This document shows, one piece after another, positions 48,333 through 55,570 of a DNA stretch of 64,000 bases. The stretch spans positions 1,488,001 to 1,552,000 of the forward strand of contig NZ_CP014232.1 in assembly GCF_001553935.1 (NCBI RefSeq), in the 5' to 3' direction. The position numbers and the translations under genes are program-made. How positions within the stretch are numbered: the stretch's first letter is position 1; every line of letters begins with the position of its first letter. Below the pieces are notes generated by a model. It did no database searches. It was not told where the DNA came from and was given only the letters and a program-made list of their open reading frames with translations. This stretch comes from Actinomyces oris (GTDB lineage: Bacteria > Actinomycetota > Actinomycetes > Actinomycetales > Actinomycetaceae).

Positions 48333-50525
48333 ATGATGACAAACAGCCCGAACAGCAGCGCGAACAACGAGGTCTGGTGGACCGAGGGTTCGTGGACAGG
48401 CGTGGTCACGCCACGTGCTGTGATGATCCTGCCCCCGTCGGTGCCGCAGGACCTCACCGAGCGCCTGTGGCGGCTGCTGCGCAGTGAGGAGGCCTCGCTG
48501 ACGCGGGCCCTGGATGAGCTGGTGATGGGGATGGGCGGACGTCTGGGTGCGATCCCGGACTTCGTGCTCGCCGTCTCGGCGCCCGAGGACGTCTTCCACG
48601 TGGCGCTGCGCGGTGCCCCGCAGATGGAGGTCGACGGCAAGGCGCTCGACGCCTCCGCGGTCACCACCTGGTTCGAGACGACCGTGACCGCCCCCAACTC
48701 GGTCATCGTCAGCGCGCCCGACGGCGCCGGACAGGTGCGCCGCCCGGCGGTTGACGCCGTCGTGAGCACCGGTCACCTGGTGCTGCGCGGATCGGAGAAG
48801 TCGAGCGGGACCCCGTCCCCCAGCCGTGCATCGTCGAAGGGGTCCGGTGACTCCGACGACGATGACCCTGACCCGGCTGGTCCTGACTACTCCACCGCTT
48901 CTGCCGGCTCCGCCGGAACCCCCGCTGCTGCCGTGAGGACCTCTCGGTCCTCCCGTCGGGCATCGCGCCGCGCCTCGCGCCGTCAGTCCGCCTCGTCGGA
49001 ACGCTCGGAGCAGGACGACTCGTCTGAAGGGGCGCCTGCCGAGACCGCTGCTTCCGCTGACGTCGTCGACGACCTCATCGAGATCGCGCAGGACAACGCC
49101 GAGCAGCAGGCCCTCGATGGTGCCGAGCTCGCCGCGTCCCTCGAGGCCGCTGAGGCTGCTGCAGCCGACGAGTCCACCGCCGGTCAGTCCGAGGACTCCA
49201 CCGAGGACTCCGACGCCTCCGAGGAGCCTGCCCTGAGCGCCGACTCCGAGGGACCCGCTGACCTGCTGGCCGTCGTGGCCGGTATCTCCGAGGCCGCTGA
49301 GGTGACCGAGGTGACCGAGGTGACCGAGGTGACGCTGTCGCCCGAGCCGGTCGAGTCGGTCGAGGCCCCTGTTACGATCCCGGACGCCCAGACCCCTGAG
49401 GCTGCTGAGGTCGCCACCCAGTCCTCACCGGAGACCTCCGATGAGGATCTGCTGATCGCCCCCGTCTTCGATATCCCGGCCCTGCCGATCCCCTCCGCTC
49501 AGGAGGCAGAGGCCATGATCCCGCCCCCTCCGCCCCCGTCGAGCGAGGATCTTGAGGCTGCTGGTATCAAGGACGCTGCCACTGAGGTCACCGAGGTCGC
49601 CCAGACCCCGGCCGACTTCGTGCCCGTTGAGGCCGCCGAGGCCGCTGTGGTCGCGGAGGCCACTGCTGTTGCCGAGGCCGCCGCGCAGGCGCACGCCGAG
49701 GAAGAGCCCGTACGCTCCGGGGACCACGACGGTCAGACCATCAACGGCCTGCCCGAGGACCTCTCCCAGGAGCTGCGCGCCGAGCTGCTCAACCAGGGGC
49801 TCGGTCCCCTGGAGCCGAGCCAGTCGGCGGAGGCCGCCGAGCCGACCGGATCCGCGTCCGCGGATGCTGCAGTGGTCGAGTTCGTGCAGCCCTCCGGCGG
49901 CGAGCCGGCGACCGCGGAGCTCGGTCGTGGGGACCACGACGGACAGACCATCAACGGCCTGCCCGAGGACCTGGTCGGCGAGCTCGTCTCCCTCGTGGGC
50001 ACCGGGCCCTCCAGCCCGGCCACCCCGGTCTCGGCGAGCTCTCCCAGTGAACCCGACGCCATCCGGATCGTGCTGTCGGCGGTGTGCCCCCAGGGTCACC
50101 CCAACCCCACGAACTACACCGTATGCCGCGTCTGCGGAGCTGAGCTCAACCGTCCGGCCAAGTCGGTGGCCTGCCCCCCTCTGGGGCGAGTGGTCACCTC
50201 CGGCGGCGAGAGCATCGAGCTCAACCGTCCCCTCCTGGTGGGTCGCAACCCTGTGGCCGACGACATCACCAGCGTCGCGGAGGTCCCCCTCCGCCCGCTG
50301 ACCGTCGCCAGCCCCAACCAGCTCGTCTCCCGCAACCACATCCTCATCGACCTGGATGCGTGGAGCGTTCTGGCCCAGGACCTGGGCAACTGCAATGGCA
50401 CCGTTCTCAACCGCCAGAACGAGGCGCCCGTGCGCCTGTCCTCGGCGAACCCGGTGCTCCTGCGCAGCGGAGACGTCCTCGACCTCGGCGATGGTCAGAC
50501 CCTCGCCTTTGAGAACCTCCCCTGA
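48333..50525 (+). CDS. Zinc-ribbon FHA protein with duplicated DHDGQTI motif
   Basis: This is a 730-residue soluble protein, starting at 48333 after GAGGAG. Residues 1-150 form an ordered N-terminal domain ('WTEGSWTGVVTPRAVMILPP', 'LGAIPDFVLAVSAPEDVF'). Residues 155-580 are acidic and disordered, with 'EVTEVTEVTEV' repeats. Two copies of the 15-residue motif GDHDGQTINGLPEDL lie at 463-477 and 533-547. A zinc ribbon of type 'CPQGH' and 'CRVCGAEL' (about 584-604) precedes a C-terminal FHA domain (about 619-729) with 'LLVGRNPVADD', 'LVSRNHILID' and 'NCNGTVLNR'. The stop overlaps the start of the kinase gene. It is the likely adaptor and substrate of that kinase: the Thr in the duplicated motif would be a candidate phosphosite. 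That assignment is inference. Confidence 0.85.
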   Translation: MMTNSPNSSANNEVWWTEGSWTGVVTPRAVMILPPSVPQDLTERLWRLLRSEEASLTRALDELVMGMGGRLGAIPDFVLAVSAPEDVFHVALRGAPQMEVDGKALDASAVTTWFETTVTAPNSVIVSAPDGAGQVRRPAVDAVVSTGHLVLRGSEKSSGTPSPSRASSKGSGDSDDDDPDPAGPDYSTASAGSAGTPAAAVRTSRSSRRASRRASRRQSASSERSEQDDSSEGAPAETAASADVVDDLIEIAQDNAEQQALDGAELAASLEAAEAAAADESTAGQSEDSTEDSDASEEPALSADSEGPADLLAVVAGISEAAEVTEVTEVTEVTLSPEPVESVEAPVTIPDAQTPEAAEVATQSSPETSDEDLLIAPVFDIPALPIPSAQEAEAMIPPPPPPSSEDLEAAGIKDAATEVTEVAQTPADFVPVEAAEAAVVAEATAVAEAAAQAHAEEEPVRSGDHDGQTINGLPEDLSQELRAELLNQGLGPLEPSQSAEAAEPTGSASADAAVVEFVQPSGGEPATAELGRGDHDGQTINGLPEDLVGELVSLVGTGPSSPATPVSASSPSEPDAIRIVLSAVCPQGHPNPTNYTVCRVCGAELNRPAKSVACPPLGRVVTSGGESIELNRPLLVGRNPVADDITSVAEVPLRPLTVASPNQLVSRNHILIDLDAWSVLAQDLGNCNGTVLNRQNEAPVRLSSANPVLLRSGDVLDLGDGQTLAFENLP

Positions 50526-51991
50526 TGCTGGATCACAAGGGACCGCCTCCGGTCATCTCCGGGTTCACGTACCTGGAGAGACTCGGAGCGGGAGGCTACT
50601 CCACGGTCTACCTCTTCGAGCAGCACATGCCCCGCCGCGAGGTCGCGGTCAAGGTCATGAACGCTGACGTGGAGGACAAGACCGCCTCCCGCTTCGAGTC
50701 GGAGGCGAACCTCATGGCGCGGGTCTCCTCCCACCCGGCCATCCTGTCCATCTACGGTGCGGGCGTCTCCGCCGATGGCCACCCCTTCCTGGTCATGGAG
50801 TACTGCCCGCCGCCGCAGCTGGGCGCCATCTTGCGCCAGGGTCCCCTCAATGTCGCTGAGACCCTGTCCACGGCGATCCAGATCGCCGGAGCGGTGGAGA
50901 CCGCTCACCGGGCCGGCATCGTCCACCGGGACATCAAGCCCGCCAACATCCTGTTCACCACGTACCGTCGTCCGGTGCTCTCGGACTTCGGCATCTCCGC
51001 CATGAGCGGCCCGGAGGGGACCGAGGAGCTGCGGGGGATGAGTGTGCCCTGGGCCCCGCCCGAGCAGCTGGTCGGGATGCGCTCGGCCAATCCCGCCTCC
51101 GACATCTACTCCTTGGGGGCGACCACCTTCGCGATGCTCACGGGGCGCAGCCCCTTCGAGACCGACGGAATCCCGGATGTCTACGAGCTCTCCCGCCGTA
51201 TCGTCAAGGACCCCCTGCCTCCGCTGGGGCGCCAGGACGCCCCGCCGTCGTTGCACCGCGTGCTGTCGGTGGCGATGGACAAGAACCCGGACTCGCGCTA
51301 CCCGACGGCGCTGGCCTTCGCCCGCGCGCTTCAGCAGGTCCAGGCCGAGCTCGACCTGCCGATCACGACCGTTGACCTGTTCCAGGAGCCGGACAAGGCC
51401 GCGAAGTCGGCTCGGCGCCCCAGTCACGACGAGACCGACACCGCCACGAAGATGGGGGTGTTCAACCAGGTCGATGTCACCAGCGAGCACATCGCCATGC
51501 GGGTGGAGCCCGACGGCGAGGACAAGGGCTCGTCGTCGGACTCGGAGGCTGGTGAGACGGGCCGCCCGAACCGCATGCGGGGCGTGCTGACCGGTCTGCT
51601 GGTCGTGGCCATGGTGGCGGCCGTCGTCGCCGCGATCGTGGTCTCCCAGAACCAGGACAAGCAGAAGAAGCCCAACAATCCCATTGCCACGATCGCCCCG
51701 CAGCCCGACGCCAACCCCCTGCAGGCCTCAGTTCCCATGGTCGGCGATATTGTCGGCGAGGCGCAGGGCGACGGCACGGTGAAGTTCAGCTGGGGTGAGC
51801 CGGAGACGAACTGGTCCGGCAGCTACCTCTACCGGGTCAAGCTGCCCGATGAGGAGACCGAGCTGGACTCCGTGCGCACCAATGAGGTCGTCGTGGACGC
51901 CCAGCCGGCTCGCACCTGCCTCGAGGTCACCGCGGTGCGCGCGGACGGTAAGGCGTCCCCGGCCAAGACCGCCTGCGTCGACACTCCCTGA
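50525..51991 (+). CDS. Membrane Ser/Thr protein kinase with fibronectin-like ectodomain
   Basis: This is a 488-residue Hanks-type kinase. The Gly loop is 'LGAGGYSTVYLF' (about 20-31), the ATP Lys is in 'EVAVKVMN' (about 42), the catalytic loop is 'IVHRDIKPANILF' (about 134), the metal site is 'SDFGIS' (about 155) and the activation segment ends 'PWAPPEQLVG'. All catalytic residues are intact. A single membrane helix 'GVLTGLLVVAMVAAVVAAIV' lies at about 354-375. The outer part (about 400-485) is beta-rich ('DGTVKFSWGEPETNWSGSYL', 'ARTCLEVTAVRADGK') and resembles one fibronectin type III domain. PASTA repeats are absent, so it is not PknB. It resembles Pkb2 of bifidobacterial PFNA clusters. The start overlaps the FHA gene stop (TGATG). 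Confidence 0.92.
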   Translation: MLDHKGPPPVISGFTYLERLGAGGYSTVYLFEQHMPRREVAVKVMNADVEDKTASRFESEANLMARVSSHPAILSIYGAGVSADGHPFLVMEYCPPPQLGAILRQGPLNVAETLSTAIQIAGAVETAHRAGIVHRDIKPANILFTTYRRPVLSDFGISAMSGPEGTEELRGMSVPWAPPEQLVGMRSANPASDIYSLGATTFAMLTGRSPFETDGIPDVYELSRRIVKDPLPPLGRQDAPPSLHRVLSVAMDKNPDSRYPTALAFARALQQVQAELDLPITTVDLFQEPDKAAKSARRPSHDETDTATKMGVFNQVDVTSEHIAMRVEPDGEDKGSSSDSEAGETGRPNRMRGVLTGLLVVAMVAAVVAAIVVSQNQDKQKKPNNPIATIAPQPDANPLQASVPMVGDIVGEAQGDGTVKFSWGEPETNWSGSYLYRVKLPDEETELDSVRTNEVVVDAQPARTCLEVTAVRADGKASPAKTACVDTP

Positions 51992-52055
51992 GGTCGCGTC
52001 CCGAGGGGATCACGCCCGAGACGTCGTTGAGTGAGCGCCGTCGAGACCATAGCCA

Positions 52056-52093
52056 CTGGGGCCCGCACTCCTGTCCAGGAGTGCGGGCCCCAG
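52056..52093. terminator. Bidirectional terminator between the two halves of the cluster
   Basis: A perfect 17-bp stem (52056-52072 with 52077-52093) with a four-base loop separates the convergent kinase and large RDD-FHA genes. Confidence 0.85.
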
Positions 52094-52117
52094 CGCTTGA
52101 GGGAACCGGTGCGGGAC

Positions 52118-55100
52118 TCAGACGACCTCCACCTTGAAGGCGATGCGGCCGAAGAAGATCGTGCTGCCCTCCAGGGCGGACAGGGCCTTGTCCGGAACGG
52201 CCTCGACGGTGCGCCCATCGCGGTACTCCACCCGAGTCCCGTTGGTGGAGTGCAGGTCGGTGACCCACACTCCGTCCAGCAGCGGGAAGATCGCCGCGTG
52301 CGTCTTGGACACCGAGCGGGTGGGATCGTCAAGAGCGACGCGCTCCGCCCCGGGGTAGGCCGAGATGTTGTCGGGGTCGCGGCCCACCACCGTGGGCTCG
52401 TGGATGAGGATCGGGTTGCCGCCCAGCAGCGGGACGAGACGTACCGACAGGGCCGGAGCGGCCGAGGAGGCCGACGGGAGCGACGGCGTGGCAGTCTGGG
52501 CGCTCGCGTCAGGAACCGGGGTGAGCGGGGACCGGGAGGCACCTGCAGCGGGGGAGGAGACCGGCGTGGCCGCCTCCGGCACGCTGCCTGCACTGCGCCT
52601 GGACACACCCGTGCGGGGCTGCTCCGGCGCCTGAACGGAGGCGGAGCGCTCGTGACGAACGGTGCCGGCATCCGCGGCGCGTGCATCGCTGCGGGACTCA
52701 CTGGGGACGGCGCGTCCATCCGTGGGCGAGGGGATTCCCGGCCCCGCGAAACGGTGTGAGGCGTGAGGCCGGCGCGAGGGGGTCTCCTCCGGGACGGCCG
52801 CACTCGTCGCACTGCCGGCGGAGTTCCGAGCATGGCTGCGGTGGCTGCGCACGGTCGGGTGTGCCGTGCCCTCCGAGGCGGCCGGGACACCACCGGGCAC
52901 GGTGGCGGGGTTGGTCAGGTCCATCGGGGAGGCGTGCTGCGCAGGCGCCGAAACCGTCGTCGGCTGCTGGGGCAGGCCGTCGTCGGAGACGACGACCCCT
53001 TCCGGCAGGGAGTCCACCGTGGCGGCATCAACCGAGGTGGGAACCGAGGACCAGGGCACCGAGTCGATGAGGGCCTGCGTGTTGCGGTCCCCCGAGGGCA
53101 GGATGCTGGAGGTGTCGAAGGTGTGCGCGACCTCCGGGACGGGGCCGGCTCCGGCAGCGAAGCGCTGCCGCTCGGTGGTGAAGAGGCTCTCGCGACGAGG
53201 AACGCCGGGCTGTGACACCGACTCTCGCTGATCCTCGGTAGGTGCAGCAGACGAGCCGGAGGCCTTCTTGCCGGTGTGACCGGGCTGAATCCTCCAGCGC
53301 TGGGCGTGGGCGTGTCGTGGTTCCATCGTTTGTGATGTTACGGGTTCTGTGGCTTGTGAGCGCGGGACTTGTGGTGTGGAAGTCGCATCGTGCGACGTGG
53401 AGGACTGGGATGCCTCGGAATCATCAGCAGTTTTGGAGGATTCCGCTGAGGGCGTCGTCGCTTCGGACTGCTGCTGATCGGCCGGGTGCTCAGATGAGGG
53501 CGGCGCATGGGTCGAGGGTTTCTCGGCCTCGTCACCCCGGCTGTCGGTGTCATCCGTGGGCTGAGACGGTGCGTCCTCCACAACGTCGAGCGTAGCGGTT
53601 TCGGTGTCCATCGGCGAGGGCTGCTGCGACGCGGCGTCGTCGGAGCTCGATGATGCGGTTGCCTGCGGCTCCTCGACGTCCGCCTCGGACGGCTCGTTGG
53701 ATGGTTCCTCGACGTCGGCAGCCGGTTCCTCGACCGGTTCCTCGACGTCGGCAGCCGGTTCATCGACCGGTTCCTCGACGTCGGCAGCCGGTTCATCGAC
53801 CGGTTCCTCGACCGGTTCCTCGGCGTGCTCGTCAGCCGCCTCCTGGGCTTCCTCAGCTGGTTCCTCGGCTTCCTCGGCCGGTGCCGAGCTGATCGGCTCT
53901 GATGATGCCGCTGGTGCCGTGTCGTCCGCTGTCGGCTCTGTGGCCTCGGTGGGGGTGGCCGGTGCCGGCTCCGTGTCCTCCTGAGTGGGGGAAGTCGCCG
54001 CCTCGGTGTCCTCCAGGGCCTCGGGGGCGGTTGCGACCGCGTCCTCGTCGACCGGCCCCGTCGGGGGTCTCAAGGACTTCTCCACCGCCGGCCGGGACTC
54101 GGCCCGGGCTGCAGCCATCGCAGCGGATGCCTGAGGGTCCATAGGGGTGGCGGAGGCGACGGCAACGGCCTGGGCGTCGGTCTCCACGATCGCCGGACCG
54201 GCGGAGGCCGCCGACTTCGCAGAGGCCGACGATGAGACGGTCGCCGCCTTGGTGGCCTTGGCCGCGCTCTGAGACGTGGCTGTGGTCGCCGCGGCAGCTG
54301 TGCTCAGGGCCTGTTCCTCGGCGGAGGTTTCTGAGGCCGTTGATGCGTAGCCGCTCGACGAGCCAGTACTCAAGGCACGACCAGCATGGCGTGCGGGTCG
54401 CCCCGGGCGGGCCGGGCGGGGCCGACGGATCGAGGAGGAGACCGGATCCGACGTCGTCGGGTGCGCGCTCCTGCCGGAGGACTCGGTGGCGCCGGCCTCG
54501 GTGCTGCTCTGGGGACCCGCCGTGGTGGCCTGCTGCGCCTCCTGTGCCGCCTCCTGACCTGAGCGTGCGCGTGTCGAGCCCGGACGAGGGCCGCGTTTCC
54601 TGGCCTTCTTGCCCCGAGCCGCCTTCCCAGCCTTCTTCTCAGCCTTGCGCTCAGCCCGCTCGGAGTGCTGAGTGCGGGAGGCGGACTCGTCTGGTGCCTC
54701 AGCGGCCGGAGAGGAGGGGGCCGCGGCGGGCTCCTGGCTCGTGGTGCTCTGCCCGCCGGAAGGAGACTCGGAAGAGGACAGGGAGGCGCGCCTGGCAGCA
54801 TCCCACGCCTCACCGATGTCCTGGGCGGAGGATGCCTCCGGTGCCTCGGCCCCGGCATCGGCCCGGGGGCTGGAGGAGTCGGGCTCGGTGGCGGGGCGCC
54901 CCTGCGGCTCGGTCGCCGAGGAGACGGGCCGCGCAGGACGCTTCGTTCTGCGGGCGCTGAGCAGCGCCATCCCGGAGAGCTTGTCGTGCCAGCCGCGCCC
55001 CTCGGGGTCGGCGGCCGCCGTACGCATGAGCGCGATGGTGCCCAGGCCGAGCGTGGTGATGCTGACGGCCAGGATGAGATCGGCGTGGAGGAAGGAACCC

Positions 55101-55570
55101 AGAGGTGAGGGGGTCTGGTGGCGGGCCCCCAGCATGCGGATTCTGAGCAGCCTCCCGCCCAGGGACCAGCCGGTGGCGGCGATGGTGAGCCAGCGCGCCC
55201 CGACGACCAGCCCGAAGGCGATGAGTCCACTGGTCAGCACCGGGCGGCCGCCCACCCGCCAGATGACGGCGGTCAGGCCCCCCACCAGAAGTGAGCCGAT
55301 GACGAGATCGATGACCCCGGCGACCACGCGTGCCCGCACCGGGGCCGGGGGGAGGCGGCGGTGCGCAGAGGAGGTCGTGTGCGAGGACGTCCGGGCCGCA
55401 CCTGGCTCCGAGCCCCGGGAGCCGTCGCCGTGCGGGGAATCGGGGGTGCTCGGCGCCGTGCCGTACGGACTGACGACGTCGGTGCGCGTCGCGTCATCGG
55501 ACCGACGGGAGGACGCCGGTGGGCCCGCAGCGGTCGAAGCGCTGCTACGGGCGTCAGCAGTGATCGTCAT
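52118..55570 (-). CDS. Large RDD-FHA membrane protein with long acidic disordered linker
   Basis: This is a 1,150-residue protein that starts after AGGAGG. Residues 70-200 form an RDD membrane module ('VRARVVAGVIDLVIGSLLVG', 'GWSLGGRLLRIRMLG', 'GRGWHDKLSGMALLSARR'). About 800 residues of low-complexity Ala/Ser/Glu/Pro follow, including a 'VEEPVDEPAAD' tandem repeat and basic 'KAGKAARGKKARKRGPR'. The C-terminal FHA domain (about 1040-1150) has 'PTVVGRDPDNIS', 'RSVSKTHAAIFPLLDG' and 'DLHSTNGTRVEYRDG'. It is an enlarged version of the 47581 gene with the same domain order. It is the last gene of the leftward operon and overlaps the transglutaminase-like gene by four bases. It probably acts as a membrane-tethered phosphothreonine receptor. 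Confidence 0.85.
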   Translation of the reverse strand: MTITADARSSASTAAGPPASSRRSDDATRTDVVSPYGTAPSTPDSPHGDGSRGSEPGAARTSSHTTSSAHRRLPPAPVRARVVAGVIDLVIGSLLVGGLTAVIWRVGGRPVLTSGLIAFGLVVGARWLTIAATGWSLGGRLLRIRMLGARHQTPSPLGSFLHADLILAVSITTLGLGTIALMRTAAADPEGRGWHDKLSGMALLSARRTKRPARPVSSATEPQGRPATEPDSSSPRADAGAEAPEASSAQDIGEAWDAARRASLSSSESPSGGQSTTSQEPAAAPSSPAAEAPDESASRTQHSERAERKAEKKAGKAARGKKARKRGPRPGSTRARSGQEAAQEAQQATTAGPQSSTEAGATESSGRSAHPTTSDPVSSSIRRPRPARPGRPARHAGRALSTGSSSGYASTASETSAEEQALSTAAAATTATSQSAAKATKAATVSSSASAKSAASAGPAIVETDAQAVAVASATPMDPQASAAMAAARAESRPAVEKSLRPPTGPVDEDAVATAPEALEDTEAATSPTQEDTEPAPATPTEATEPTADDTAPAASSEPISSAPAEEAEEPAEEAQEAADEHAEEPVEEPVDEPAADVEEPVDEPAADVEEPVEEPAADVEEPSNEPSEADVEEPQATASSSSDDAASQQPSPMDTETATLDVVEDAPSQPTDDTDSRGDEAEKPSTHAPPSSEHPADQQQSEATTPSAESSKTADDSEASQSSTSHDATSTPQVPRSQATEPVTSQTMEPRHAHAQRWRIQPGHTGKKASGSSAAPTEDQRESVSQPGVPRRESLFTTERQRFAAGAGPVPEVAHTFDTSSILPSGDRNTQALIDSVPWSSVPTSVDAATVDSLPEGVVVSDDGLPQQPTTVSAPAQHASPMDLTNPATVPGGVPAASEGTAHPTVRSHRSHARNSAGSATSAAVPEETPSRRPHASHRFAGPGIPSPTDGRAVPSESRSDARAADAGTVRHERSASVQAPEQPRTGVSRRSAGSVPEAATPVSSPAAGASRSPLTPVPDASAQTATPSLPSASSAAPALSVRLVPLLGGNPILIHEPTVVGRDPDNISAYPGAERVALDDPTRSVSKTHAAIFPLLDGVWVTDLHSTNGTRVEYRDGRTVEAVPDKALSALEGSTIFFGRIAFKVEVV
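53711..53809. repeat. Three tandem 33-bp repeats within the large RDD-FHA gene
   Basis: Units at 53711-53743, 53744-53776 and 53777-53809 are identical except for one base in the first. Each encodes an 11-residue block 'VEEPVDEPAAD' (first copy with E for D). Partial units flank them. Confidence 0.9.
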
